A DNA stretch of 64,000 nucleotides from JADGGM01 sp035277485 (GCA_035277485.1 DATEKK010000095.1:1-64000); one strand, 5' to 3'; shown: positions 50,371 through 58,939, counted from the stretch's first letter. Notes: generated by a model not told the origin, from the sequence alone. Made by a program: numbers and translations.

Positions 50371-51098
50371 GGATGCGTCTCCGCGGATGGGGTTTCGCTC
50401 GTCGCGTGATGCGGAGGCAACAGGTGGTAGAACGGTCGCGCGTTTCGCTCCTCCGGCGACAACCGTTCATCGTAATTGCCGGTAATCATCGACGTCAGTG
50501 AATACGGATCGACCGTGAAGATCATGAACACGTGCGTCACCGCCAATACCACGAGCAGTACCATGGCGAGGAAATGCCAGTATCGCGCCCACACGTATCC
50601 GCCTAACAGATCGGTGAGCAGACCCAACTGCACCGGCTTCCAGATCGCGAGCCCGGTGATCACCGACGCGATGCCCACGATCGGCAGCGCGAAGTACGTG
50701 GCTCGCTGCAGCGCATTGTGTTTGCCCTGCCGCGGATGATCGCGCCGCGCGAAGGCGTAGAACTTGAGCATCTGCCACGAATCACGAATGTCGCCACGGC
50801 GGGGCACCAGGTCGCGCCACTCGCCGTGCAAGTAGATGAATCCCAGATACACGAGTCCGTTCAGCACCAGCAGCCACATCGCCGCGAAGTGCCAGTTGCG
50901 CGCGCCGGCCAACCACCCGCCGAACGTGAGCCAATTCGGAATCGCTTTATGCGCGAACGGATAGCAGCAGAACGTCTCGCCGCGTCGCGCGAACGCCGGA
51001 TACGCGTTGAAGATGCGCAACCCGCTTCCCACCATGATCGCGAGCGCGATCACGTTCACCCAATGCGTGACACGCACGATCCAGTGATGTCGCTTCAC
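50367..51098 (-). CDS. Cytochrome b561-type membrane subunit
   Basis: I start at GTG 51098 because a strong AGGAGGG site lies 4 nt upstream; the longer open frame has no such site. The 243-aa protein has four helices with paired His for two b hemes: RVTHWVNVIALAIMVGSGL, NWHFAAMWLLVLNGLVYLGF, a third around TYFALPIVGIASVITGLAI, and YWHFLAMVLLVVLAVTHVFM. This is the plan of cytochrome b subunits that pass quinol electrons to a periplasmic enzyme, here the overlapping molybdopterin oxidoreductase. Two adjacent Cys in the first loop (TFCCYPF) are unusual. The 258-bp gap to kefB holds only the kefB -10-like box. Confidence 0.87.
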   Translation of the reverse strand: MKRHHWIVRVTHWVNVIALAIMVGSGLRIFNAYPAFARRGETFCCYPFAHKAIPNWLTFGGWLAGARNWHFAAMWLLVLNGLVYLGFIYLHGEWRDLVPRRGDIRDSWQMLKFYAFARRDHPRQGKHNALQRATYFALPIVGIASVITGLAIWKPVQLGLLTDLLGGYVWARYWHFLAMVLLVVLAVTHVFMIFTVDPYSLTSMITGNYDERLSPEERNARPFYHLLPPHHATSETPSAETHP

Positions 51099-51345
51099 CT
51101 GCCCTCCTGGTACCGTTCGACGGCGTTCGCCCAACGCACCCGCTGCCGGAGCCAACCTATGCGAACGTCGCACGACACGAAAGCCACCCATACCCCGAGA
51201 GTTCCGGCACACGCCCGAGCGAGCGCGATGCCGTCCTGCCACTCGCCATGATTTCTGCGGTGCCCACGGTTTTTCATACACCACTCACCTCGCAATACTC
51301 TCACTCATCATCCACCAGAAGCTCCCCGCTCGCCATTCGACGAGA

Positions 51346-51351
51346 CATATT
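51346..51351 (+). promoter_or_regulatory. -10-like box adjoining the kefB start
   Basis: CATATT ends 5 nt before the ATG at 51357, with no Shine-Dalgarno in between. This fits a leaderless transcript. No clear -35 is seen. Confidence 0.4.
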
Positions 51352-51356
51352 GCGCC

Positions 51357-53348
51357 ATGTCCGAGCCTGGTCTCCTCCCAGACCTCCTGATCCTGTTTGC
51401 GCTCAGCGTCGCGGCGGCGCTGGCGTTTCACCGACTCAGGCTTCCGCCCATCGTCGGATTTCTGATCACGGGCGTCATCTCGGGACCCTACGGGTTCGGT
51501 CTCATCCGAAATATCGCGGACGTCGAGTCGCTGGCCGAGATCGGCGTGGTCCTGCTGTTGTTCACGGTGGGACTCGAGTTCTCGCTGCAGCACCTTGCGC
51601 GACTGCGACGCTTTCTGTTCATTGGCGGCGCGCTGCAGGTCGGCGTGACGATCGCTGTCACGGCTGCGCTCGCGCGCTCGCTCGCCGTTGCCTGGCCGGT
51701 CGCAGTGTTCCTGGGCATGCTCGTCGCGCTGAGCAGCACGGCCATCACGCTGCGCCTCTACGCCGAACGTGGCGAGCTCGATACCCCATTCGGCACCGCG
51801 GCAGTCGGCATCCTGATCTTTCAGGACCTGTGCGTGGTGCCGATGATGCTCCTCACGCCGGCGCTCGCCGGCGGCGCACAGAACGCAACCAGCCTCTTAC
51901 GCACGCTGCTCGAGGCCGCGCTGTTCATCGCCGCCACCGTGGTCGCGGCGCGACTCGTCGTGCCGCGCATCCTGCACCTCGTGGCCGCGACGCGCCGCCG
52001 CGAAGTCTTCCTGCTCACCATCGTCCTCTTCTGCCTCGGCACCGCGTGGGCGTCGTCGCAGGTCGGCCTGTCGCTTGCGTTAGGCGCGTTCATCGCCGGT
52101 ATCGTGATCGCGGATTCCGAGTACAGCCAGCAAGCCCTGAGCGACATCGTCCCGCTTCGCGAAGTGTTCAACAGCCTGTTCTTCATCTCCATCGGCATGT
52201 TGTTCGACATTCGCACCGTGGGCCGATCGCCGGTGCTCATCGCCTGCGCGATCGCCACGGTGATCGTCGTCAAAGTCGTGGTGACCGGAGGCGCATCGCT
52301 CGCGCTCGGGCAGTCGCCGCGACCCGCGTTGGCCACCGGTCTCGGTCTGGCACAGATCGGTGAGTTCTCGTTCGTGCTCTCGGCAGCTGGCGTGACCGCA
52401 GGACTCCTCGACGAGCGCCTCTATCAGCTTTTTCTCGCTGTCGCCGTCGGAACCATGGCACTGACACCGGCGCTCATCGACATCGCGCCCCGCGCCGGCG
52501 CCTGGCTCGAGCGACGCACGCCTAACCGCTGGCGCTTGAGCCCGACGGGTGCACCCCTCCAGGGCGACGCCCCCATTGGCGACCACGTCATCATCGTCGG
52601 CTTCGGGTTCAACGGGCGCAACCTTGCGCGGGTGCTTCGCGACGTCGGCATCGCGTACCGCGTGATCGATTCCAACGCCAGCAAGGCGCGCCAGGAGCGT
52701 CGCCAGGGTGAGCCGGTGCTCTACGGCGACGCCTCGAGCGCCGAAATCCTGCACCACGCCGGAGTCGAACGCGCGCGCGTGCTGGTCGTCGCCATCTCCG
52801 ACATCGCCGCGACGCGAGCCACGGTCGCGAGCGTGCGCCGGCTCAATCCCAACGTCCACGTGATCGTGCGTACGCGATACATGCGCGAGATCGGATCGCT
52901 CGTGAAGTTGGGCAGCGGCGAAGTGGTCCCCGAAGAATTCGAGACCGCAATCGAGGTGTTCACGCGCGTGCTGCGGCGCTACCTCGTTCCCCGCGATGTG
53001 ATCGAGCGCGAGGTGCGCAGCGTACGCAGCCAGTACGACGACATGTTCCGCCCGCTGCCCGACACCGGTGTGCGCGTGGAAGAGATCAGCCGGTTTCTCA
53101 CCGACGTCACGCTGGTCGTCATGCGCGTCGAGCCCGACGCACCCGCAACGGGCGAGCGCCTCTCCGACGTCCGATTCCGCGAGCGCAGCGGCGCGACCGT
53201 GGTAGCGATCCAGCGCGACGGCGGCGGACTTGTCGCGAGTCCCAGCGGCGATGAAGTTCTGCATGCAGGCGACACGATTCTCGTCATGGGACGCACCGAT
53301 CAACTCGAGCGCGCCGCGACGCTGCTCCGGCAGCGCGTCACCGCGTGA
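51357..53348 (+). CDS. CPA2-family cation:proton antiporter with RCK domains (KefB/YbaL-like)
   Basis: The 663-aa inner-membrane protein has a 12-13-helix Na+/H+-exchanger domain (1 to about 385; LPPIVGFLITGVISGPYGFG, ALSSTAITLRL, ILIFQDLCVVPMM). An RCK_N/TrkA_N nucleotide-binding domain follows (about 405-520, IIVGFGFNGRNLARVL) and then a TrkA_C domain (about 570-660). This is the KefB/KefC/YbaL plan of ligand-gated K+ or Na+ efflux; no ancillary KefF/KefG gene is nearby. A -10-like box ends 5 nt before the ATG, hinting at a leaderless mRNA. holB follows 28 bp downstream with its own such box. Confidence 0.92.
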   Translation: MSEPGLLPDLLILFALSVAAALAFHRLRLPPIVGFLITGVISGPYGFGLIRNIADVESLAEIGVVLLLFTVGLEFSLQHLARLRRFLFIGGALQVGVTIAVTAALARSLAVAWPVAVFLGMLVALSSTAITLRLYAERGELDTPFGTAAVGILIFQDLCVVPMMLLTPALAGGAQNATSLLRTLLEAALFIAATVVAARLVVPRILHLVAATRRREVFLLTIVLFCLGTAWASSQVGLSLALGAFIAGIVIADSEYSQQALSDIVPLREVFNSLFFISIGMLFDIRTVGRSPVLIACAIATVIVVKVVVTGGASLALGQSPRPALATGLGLAQIGEFSFVLSAAGVTAGLLDERLYQLFLAVAVGTMALTPALIDIAPRAGAWLERRTPNRWRLSPTGAPLQGDAPIGDHVIIVGFGFNGRNLARVLRDVGIAYRVIDSNASKARQERRQGEPVLYGDASSAEILHHAGVERARVLVVAISDIAATRATVASVRRLNPNVHVIVRTRYMREIGSLVKLGSGEVVPEEFETAIEVFTRVLRRYLVPRDVIEREVRSVRSQYDDMFRPLPDTGVRVEEISRFLTDVTLVVMRVEPDAPATGERLSDVRFRERSGATVVAIQRDGGGLVASPSGDEVLHAGDTILVMGRTDQLERAATLLRQRVTA

Positions 53349-53365
53349 ACGCAGCACCCATTCTG

Positions 53366-53371
53366 TATATT
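53366..53371 (+). promoter_or_regulatory. -10-like box adjoining the holB start
   Basis: TATATT ends 5 nt before the GTG start at 53377. No ribosome binding site fits in the gap, so the transcript from it would be leaderless. Confidence 0.45.
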
Positions 53372-53376
53372 GCGTC

Positions 53377-54459
53377 GTGCCACTGACTCCCCTCGTCGGC
53401 CACCGCGAGCTGCGTCGCCAATTCACGGACGCGATTGCGCGCGACAGCCTCCCGGCCAGTCTGTTGTTCCACGGCCCGCACGGCGTCGGGAAACAGCGCC
53501 TCGCCCTCTGGTTAGGCCAGTATCTGCTCTGCAGCGGCCCCGCCGGCGGTCCGCGTCCCTGCGGAACGTGCGACAACTGCCGCTTCGCGGAGTCGTTGGC
53601 GCATCCGGATCTGCGTTGGTTCTTCCCGCGTCCGCGCACCGAATCCGATGCGAGCGCATCAGACGTCCTCGAAGATCTCAACGAAGCGCTGACCGATCGG
53701 CTCAAAGCAAACGGACTCTATGCCGCGCCCTCCGGCACCGAAGGCATCTTCGTCGCCAGCGTCCGCGCGCTCGTGCAGCTCGCGGCGCAAACTCCCGCAC
53801 TCGCGAAGCGAAAGGTTTTCATTGTCGGCGACGCCGAACGCATGGTGCCGCAGGAAGGCGCCGAGTTCGCCGCCAACGCCTTTCTCAAGTTGCTCGAGGA
53901 GCCGCCCGCCGACACCACCATCATTCTCACGACGAGCGAACCAGGCGCTCTCCTGCCGACCATTCGCTCGCGCGTCGTGGCCGTGCGCATCCCGCTCCTT
54001 CCCGAGCGCGACGTGCGTGAGCTCTTAGAGATCCCGAACTTTGCAGCCGCGCTCGATGACACCGATCTGCCCAAGTCCGTGAACGAGCGAGTCCGCCTTG
54101 CCGCAGGCGCGCCCGGCACGTTGCTCGGCGCACAAACGCGACGCGAGGCGATGTCCACCGCCGCGTCCTTGCTTCAAGCGGCCGACGGTTCGCTCTCACC
54201 GCCGGATCGCGTGAAAGCAGTGATGAGTCTTGGCGCATCTCGATCGCGCGGTCCGTTCACCGACGCGCTCGACGCGCTCACCGCGATGCTCCGTGAACGC
54301 GCGCGCGGTGCATTGGGCCGCGGCGACGCCGCCGGCGCCCTCGCGGCCGCTCGTGCGATCGATGTCGTGCTCGAAGCGCGCCTGCGTGCTAACGGAAACG
54401 TCAGCCCACAGCTTCTCGCGTCGCACCTGGTGCGCGAGCTCCGAGGCCGGCTCTCATGA
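53377..54459 (+). CDS. holB: DNA polymerase III subunit delta'
   Basis: Clamp-loader AAA+ subunit of 360 aa, starting at GTG 53377 (MPLTPLVGHRELRRQF). It has LLFHGPHGVGKQRLALWLGQ, a P-loop whose final Ser/Thr is replaced by Gln, as expected for a delta' subunit that does not hydrolyse ATP. A zinc-binding motif (CGTCDNC), VFIVGDAERM and NAFLKLLEEPP follow, the last typical of this family. A DnaX-type gamma/tau subunit would be similar but has an intact P-loop. It overlaps moaC by 4 bp, an unusual pairing. Confidence 0.9.
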   Translation: MPLTPLVGHRELRRQFTDAIARDSLPASLLFHGPHGVGKQRLALWLGQYLLCSGPAGGPRPCGTCDNCRFAESLAHPDLRWFFPRPRTESDASASDVLEDLNEALTDRLKANGLYAAPSGTEGIFVASVRALVQLAAQTPALAKRKVFIVGDAERMVPQEGAEFAANAFLKLLEEPPADTTIILTTSEPGALLPTIRSRVVAVRIPLLPERDVRELLEIPNFAAALDDTDLPKSVNERVRLAAGAPGTLLGAQTRREAMSTAASLLQAADGSLSPPDRVKAVMSLGASRSRGPFTDALDALTAMLRERARGALGRGDAAGALAAARAIDVVLEARLRANGNVSPQLLASHLVRELRGRLS

Positions 54460-54932
54460 AAAAGCTCTCACACGTCGACAACTCGGGCGAGGCCCGCATG
54501 GTGGACGTAGGCGGCAAGCCGGTCTCGGAGCGTTTCGCCCGCGCCACGGGTTCGATCCGAATGAAGCCCGACACGTACAGGGCAATTCAGCAAAACGCCC
54601 TGGTCAAGGGCGATGTGCTCGGTGTGGCAAGAATTGCCGGAATAATGGCTGCCAAGCGGACCTCGGAGCTAATTCCGCTCTGCCACCCGATTTCCCTTAC
54701 CGACGTGCAAGTGACGCTTACATTGGACGAATCCTTGCCTGGCGTCACGTGTGAGGCAGCCACCCGCACAAATGATCGCACCGGTGTCGAAATGGAGGCG
54801 ATCACCGCGGTCGCCGTTAGTCTGGCCACTGTCTATGACATGGCGAAATCGATAGATAGGGCCATGACAATTACTGATATCCGTTTATTAGAAAAAGACG
54901 GCGGGCGCTCGGGACATTTTGTTCACCCATGA
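54456..54932 (+). CDS. moaC: Cyclic pyranopterin monophosphate synthase MoaC
   Basis: Second step of molybdenum cofactor synthesis, forming cPMP. The 158-aa protein is full length and shows KLSHVDNSGEARMVDV, the substrate-binding LIPLCHPISLT, GVEMEAITAV and the catalytic AKSIDRAM region. It overlaps holB (ATGA). The last third uses noticeably more A/T-rich codons than its neighbours (e.g. GATAGATAGG near 54852 and TTATTAGAAAAAG near 54885), suggesting a different history. Its product would serve the molybdopterin oxidoreductase encoded 4 kb away; no other moa genes are in the window. Confidence 0.96.
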   Translation: MKKLSHVDNSGEARMVDVGGKPVSERFARATGSIRMKPDTYRAIQQNALVKGDVLGVARIAGIMAAKRTSELIPLCHPISLTDVQVTLTLDESLPGVTCEAATRTNDRTGVEMEAITAVAVSLATVYDMAKSIDRAMTITDIRLLEKDGGRSGHFVHP

Positions 54933-55016
54933 CGGCACGTCCGTTGCCCTACCTGTGCAACCGAGCAGGCGTGGTTCAGTAGCACCGGTCGCACAATCTC
55001 CAACAGGAGAACCCTA

Positions 55017-55703
55017 GTGCACGGCAGACAGCAGAGTTACGTCTATCGCGGTGATCGGGTTCGCCGCAACGAGCGAATCAAAAAGCTGCTTCTCGTTGCT
55101 GGTTTGGCGGTCTCGGTCGCCTTGATTCCTCATGAGCGTACGCGCTCGGCGGAAGCTTCCGCCTTTTCGGGCTTTTCGTTCGGTCGCGAGGCAAAGGATC
55201 TCCGGTCGCAGTTGGATGCGACCCGCGGAGAGCTGGAGCTCACCCGCGCCCGTCTCGATCGCGCCAACGCCATCCTCGGCTTCTCGGCCAAGTACAAGGT
55301 GGATGCCAAGCTGGCGGGCGACGTCTACGATATCGCCCAAGCTGAGGGCATCGATGCGGAGCTCGGATTCCGGGTGGTGAACGTAGAGAGTGAGTTCAAC
55401 CCGCACGCGGTAAGCAGTGTGGGTGCGGTTGGGCTCACCCAGCTGATGCCGTCCACGGCTCGCTGGTTCGACCACACGATCACCAAGGACAAGCTCTACG
55501 ACCCGCGCACGAACCTGCGCCTGGGTTTCCGCTACCTGCGGTCGTTGATCGACCAGTACCATGGCGACCTGCGGCTCGCGCTGCTCGTGTACAATCGCGG
55601 GCCCGAGGCGGTGGAGACGTTGCGCTCGTTAGGCGTCGACCCGCGCAACGGCTACGACGAACTGGTCATGAAGGGTTATACGGGCAACGGCCTCGTGAAC
55701 TGA
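55017..55703 (+). CDS. Lytic transglycosylase (SLT domain)
   Basis: The 228-aa product starts at GTG 55017 with AGGAGA upstream. It has a basic N-terminus and one hydrophobic signal/anchor (KKLLLVAGLAVSVALIP), a short coiled coil (about 60-85) and a Slt-type catalytic domain (about 100-215). The catalytic Glu lies in NVESEFNPHAVS, followed by GAVGLTQLMPSTARWF and LALLVYNRGPEAV. Such enzymes cut peptidoglycan in the periplasm with 1,6-anhydro product formation. It is followed by a strong terminator and faces the MltD-like gene. Confidence 0.9.
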   Translation: MHGRQQSYVYRGDRVRRNERIKKLLLVAGLAVSVALIPHERTRSAEASAFSGFSFGREAKDLRSQLDATRGELELTRARLDRANAILGFSAKYKVDAKLAGDVYDIAQAEGIDAELGFRVVNVESEFNPHAVSSVGAVGLTQLMPSTARWFDHTITKDKLYDPRTNLRLGFRYLRSLIDQYHGDLRLALLVYNRGPEAVETLRSLGVDPRNGYDELVMKGYTGNGLVN

Positions 55704-55729
55704 CGGCACGCCCGGCTCCAGATGGACGA

Positions 55730-55760
55730 ACGGGGAAGCGCGCGAGCGCTTCCCCGTTTT
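55730..55760. terminator. Strong hairpin terminator with GCGA loop
   Basis: Perfect 12-bp stem (arms 55730-55741 and 55746-55757; ACGGGGAAGCGC and complement) with a GCGA tetraloop, then TTTCGTT on the plus strand. It ends the lytic transglycosylase gene and lies between convergent genes. Confidence 0.85.
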
Positions 55761-55783
55761 CGTTAGGCGCCAATCCGGCCGCG

Positions 55784-57328
55784 CTACTGCGAGTGGCTCC
55801 CCGACTGCGCCACCTTCTCGTGGGACTTCGCGGCGCGAGATGCGCGCACGGACTTGTGCGAGCTGCGCCGAGCCGATCCCTTCACGAGCAGCACTTCGCC
55901 CGGGAAAATGATGCTCTTGCGCAAACCATTCAGCCGCATGAGCGACTTGACCGACGTGTGATAGTGCTTGGCGATCAGGCCTAACGATTCGCCCTTCCGC
56001 ACCACGTGGGTGACCGAGCGGCCCGACGATCCATAGCGTTCGATCGACGGATCCGGCACGTCTCGCGCGGCCGACACGACCGCCGCGGTCGGAAACAGTA
56101 CCGTCTCGCCGGCTGCCACGTGTCCGCGCCGCGTGGACTTGAGGGTCGGATTGTACCACTCGAGCTGCTTGACCGAGATGCCGGCGCGACTCGCCAGCCG
56201 CACCATCGTGTCGCCCTTGCGAGACGTCGACCGCTTGTACGCGGTGCGCTCCCCCGCCGCCAGCGCCGCGAACGCCGAGTCGAAGCCGACGGTGCCTGAC
56301 GGAATGCGCACCGTGAACGAGTCGTGCGGCGGCGTCATACCGCGCAGGATCTCCGGGTTCAGGTCGAGGATCGACGCCGTCGTCGTGTTCGCCGCCTTCG
56401 CGACCGCGGCCAACGGAGTCGACGGACCCACGCGCACCGAGTCGTACACGAACGCCGAATCGTACGCGATGTTGAAGCCGTACCGCTTGGGGTCCTTTGC
56501 AATGAGCGCGGCCGCGATCAATTTCGGCACGTAGTCGCGCGTTTCGGCGCGCAGGTAATCCTTTTGCGCGAGCGCAAAAAACGCCTCGTCGCCGGATTGG
56601 CCTTCCAGCTCATCGGCGTAGCGCGAGAGGCCGCGTGCAATTCGACCCGGGCCGCCATCGTACGCCGCGGCCGCAAGGTACAGCGATCCGAATTGATCGT
56701 TGAGCCAACCCAGGAACTTGATCGCCGCATCTGTCGAGCGGACGGGATCGCGCCGCTCGTCGACCCACCAGTCCACACGCAACCCAGCGCCGCGTGCCGT
56801 ACTCGACATGAGCTGCCAGAGCCCCACGGCCGCCGCGCTCGAGTACGCGTGCGGATCGTACCCGCTCTCGATGAGCGCGAGGTACGTGAGGTCCTGCGGA
56901 AGACCCGCGGCTTTGAGCTTCCCGCGAATCATTTTCTCGTAGCGACCGCCCCGCGCCAGCATGTCGCCGAATCGATCGTGCGCATCGTTCTGCAGGCGAT
57001 TCACGAAGTACGCGACACGAGACCGCGTCTCGAACGAACGGACGTCGATGTCCCACGTCGGCTCCGAGTCCACGGGCGCGACGACCGAGTCCGCCGTCAT
57101 CGCCGGCACCGGCTGCGCGAGTGTGTCGCCGAATATCTGAAGCGCTTCGCCGGTCACCGCGGGCGACGCAACCTTCGAGGTGTCGCCTGCGCTATCCGTG
57201 GCGACATTCTGCGGTGTGGTGTCGGCCGCTTGGGCCGTCGCGCTCACCGGCGTCGGTGCCGGCGTGGGGTGCGAGGAGTGGCAGGCGGGCAGCGCGAGAA
57301 CGGCGATGAGAATGGCCGCGCTGCGCAT
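55784..57328 (-). CDS. MltD-like membrane-bound lytic transglycosylase with LysM repeats
   Basis: I prefer ATG 57328, giving MRSAAILIAVLALPAC with a lipobox (Cys 16); GTG 57358 would add ten residues. The 514-aa lipoprotein has a Ser/Thr/Ala-rich linker, an SLT domain (about 120-260) with catalytic Glu in ALIESGYDPHAYSS and VGLWQLMSSTARG, and two LysM modules near the C-terminus (about 365-415 and 440-490; VVRKGESLGLIAKHYHTSVK). The tail is Ser/Lys-rich. This is the MltD plan: a membrane-anchored enzyme that binds and cleaves peptidoglycan. It converges with another transglycosylase gene. Confidence 0.9.
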   Translation of the reverse strand: MRSAAILIAVLALPACHSSHPTPAPTPVSATAQAADTTPQNVATDSAGDTSKVASPAVTGEALQIFGDTLAQPVPAMTADSVVAPVDSEPTWDIDVRSFETRSRVAYFVNRLQNDAHDRFGDMLARGGRYEKMIRGKLKAAGLPQDLTYLALIESGYDPHAYSSAAAVGLWQLMSSTARGAGLRVDWWVDERRDPVRSTDAAIKFLGWLNDQFGSLYLAAAAYDGGPGRIARGLSRYADELEGQSGDEAFFALAQKDYLRAETRDYVPKLIAAALIAKDPKRYGFNIAYDSAFVYDSVRVGPSTPLAAVAKAANTTTASILDLNPEILRGMTPPHDSFTVRIPSGTVGFDSAFAALAAGERTAYKRSTSRKGDTMVRLASRAGISVKQLEWYNPTLKSTRRGHVAAGETVLFPTAAVVSAARDVPDPSIERYGSSGRSVTHVVRKGESLGLIAKHYHTSVKSLMRLNGLRKSIIFPGEVLLVKGSARRSSHKSVRASRAAKSHEKVAQSGSHSQ

Positions 57329-57384
57329 CGCTCTGGGCGTCGTTAGCTCGTTGGGCACTCGTTAGTCCGCAAGACGGTTGGCTC

Positions 57385-57834
57385 TCAGCGCGTGGCGATG
57401 AAGTTGCCGAGCACGCGGTTCGTGGCGTTCAAGACTGCGACCACGGCACCTCGCACCGGGTCATCTTCTACCAAGCAGGAGCCGAGCAGCTTCTGCGGGC
57501 CTTCGTGCCGATTGGCGATGGAAACGATGACGACGTTCGCATCGAAGACGCGGATGGATTTCACACCGATCAACTCGAAGGCAAGACCGCCGTCGGAGAA
57601 ACTCTCGATCGCGCGAAGACCCGCCTCGGCGGCCACGCGAAGATCGACGGTGGCGCTCGACTGGCCGGAAGCCGTGCCGCGCACCTTCTGTCCTTCGATC
57701 CATTCGAGTTCGACTTCGGCGGAGCATCGGCCGTCGCTTGCGCGCCGGAAGCGGAAGTCGGTAAAGCGCAGCCGCTCCCGCTTGCCATGAATCGGTGGAG
57801 CGTCCGCGCCGCTCTCGCTTTGGCTCTGCGTCAT
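57385..57834 (-). CDS. LeuA-regulatory-domain-like small protein
   Basis: The 149-aa product (ATG 57834; ATG 57888 is the longer option) is cytoplasmic. The middle and end recall the allosteric dimerisation domain of 2-isopropylmalate synthase (LeuA): DLRVAAEAGLRAIESFS, IRVFDANVVIVSIANRH and a closing GAVVAVLNATNRVLGNF, which parallels the ARAYLNALNRLL-type end of LeuA. No catalytic barrel is present. It may be a free-standing ligand-sensing domain; this is a pattern-based inference. It lies 56 bp upstream of the MltD-like gene, same strand, and is divergent from the beta-lactamase-like gene. Confidence 0.65.
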   Translation of the reverse strand: MTQSQSESGADAPPIHGKRERLRFTDFRFRRASDGRCSAEVELEWIEGQKVRGTASGQSSATVDLRVAAEAGLRAIESFSDGGLAFELIGVKSIRVFDANVVIVSIANRHEGPQKLLGSCLVEDDPVRGAVVAVLNATNRVLGNFIATR

Positions 57835-57942
57835 GTGGCGGAAGGCAAGGGGTTGCCCCAAGGTGACCGGCGTGCTGGCATAACGCAATACGAGTCAACA
57901 CAGCGAAGGCAACCCACCGCTTCCCCGCACCGCGCGACCTCG

Positions 57943-57948
57943 TATATT
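57943..57948 (+). promoter_or_regulatory. -10-like box adjoining the beta-lactamase-like gene
   Basis: TATATT ends 6 nt before ATG 57955, with no room for a ribosome binding site. It is the same arrangement as at holB and kefB. Confidence 0.45.
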
Positions 57949-57954
57949 CGCGGC

Positions 57955-58854
57955 ATGCATGCGCTCCTCGTCGCGTTAGCGCTGACGCTCTCGCACTCGC
58001 CTACGGATTCACTCGCGCAGGTCATTCGTGCGCGCATCGCCCAAGTGCCCGGCGCCCAGGTTGGACTCGCTTTTAGGCGACTGGATGGCACCGACTCCCT
58101 CTACCTCGACGCCGATACGGAGTTCCACGCGGCGAGCACGATGAAAGTGCCGGTGATGATCGAGCTGTTCCGACAGATCGATCACGACAGCCTGTCGCTC
58201 GATAAACCGATTCTCGTCGAGAATCAGTTCAAGTCGATCGTCGACAGTTCTGCCTACACGCTCGATCCGGGCGATGACTCGGACAGCTCGATGTACAAGC
58301 TCGTCGGCACACGCGTGAGCGTGCGCGATTTGATGGACCACATGATCGAGCGCTCGAGCAACCTCGCGACCAACACGTTGATTGCGCTTGCGGGCGCCGA
58401 TCGGACCACCGCGTTCATGCGTCAACTCGGGGCCACGCACACGCACGTATTGCGAGGCGTGGAAGACGACAAGGCATTTCAGCGCGGTCTCAACAACATG
58501 ATCTCGGCGCGCGACCTCGCGACGATTCTCGATGCAATCCAGACGAATCGCGCAGCATCCGCCGCGAGCTGCGCCATGATGCGCGACATACTACTGCATC
58601 AGGAGTTCAGCGCCGAGATTCCGGCGGGGCTGCCGCCGGGCACGCCGGTCGCGCACAAGACGGGTTGGATTACCGGCCACCTCCACGACGCGGCGATCGT
58701 GTATCCGCGCGAGGCGCCCGCGTACATCCTCGTCGTCCTAACGCGAGGCATTCCCGACGAGAACGTCGCACGATCGCTCATCGTCGACATCTCGCGCGCC
58801 GTGTACGCACATGTCGCGGCCAGCGCCTCGAGCGCCACGACCGGATCGCGCTGA
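57955..58854 (+). CDS. Class A beta-lactamase-related serine hydrolase
   Basis: The 299-aa protein has a short export signal (MHALLVALALTLSHSPTDSL) and the penicillin-recognising motifs in order: STMK (nucleophile Ser and Lys), SSN in place of SDN, and KTG in AHKTGWITG. Class A beta-lactamases have Glu166 in ExxLN; here the match is QRGLNN, so the deacylating Glu appears to be Gln. It may therefore be a cell-wall or other serine hydrolase rather than an antibiotic-resistance enzyme. It is divergent from the LeuA-domain-like gene and preceded by a -10-like box. Confidence 0.88.
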   Translation: MHALLVALALTLSHSPTDSLAQVIRARIAQVPGAQVGLAFRRLDGTDSLYLDADTEFHAASTMKVPVMIELFRQIDHDSLSLDKPILVENQFKSIVDSSAYTLDPGDDSDSSMYKLVGTRVSVRDLMDHMIERSSNLATNTLIALAGADRTTAFMRQLGATHTHVLRGVEDDKAFQRGLNNMISARDLATILDAIQTNRAASAASCAMMRDILLHQEFSAEIPAGLPPGTPVAHKTGWITGHLHDAAIVYPREAPAYILVVLTRGIPDENVARSLIVDISRAVYAHVAASASSATTGSR

Positions 58855-58893
58855 GAAACGGCTGCTCCGGCAACGACCCGCGCATAGAACATT

Positions 58894-58912
58894 TCGTTGC
58901 AGTCTGCAACGA
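58894..58912. promoter_or_regulatory. Perfect palindrome, possible operator
   Basis: TCGTTGCA-GTC-TGCAACGA, 8-bp arms with a 3-nt centre, lies 40 bp after the beta-lactamase-like gene and about 120 bp before the TPR gene. It has the size of a transcription-factor site. No T run follows, so a terminator is less likely. Confidence 0.4.
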
Positions 58913-58939
58913 TCTCTCGCAACAGAGTGCGCGAATAGA

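Noticed and set aside
52080..53705. 541-codon minus-strand frame opposite kefB
   Set aside because: Shadow of the antiporter gene; it crosses into holB and shows no coherent domain.
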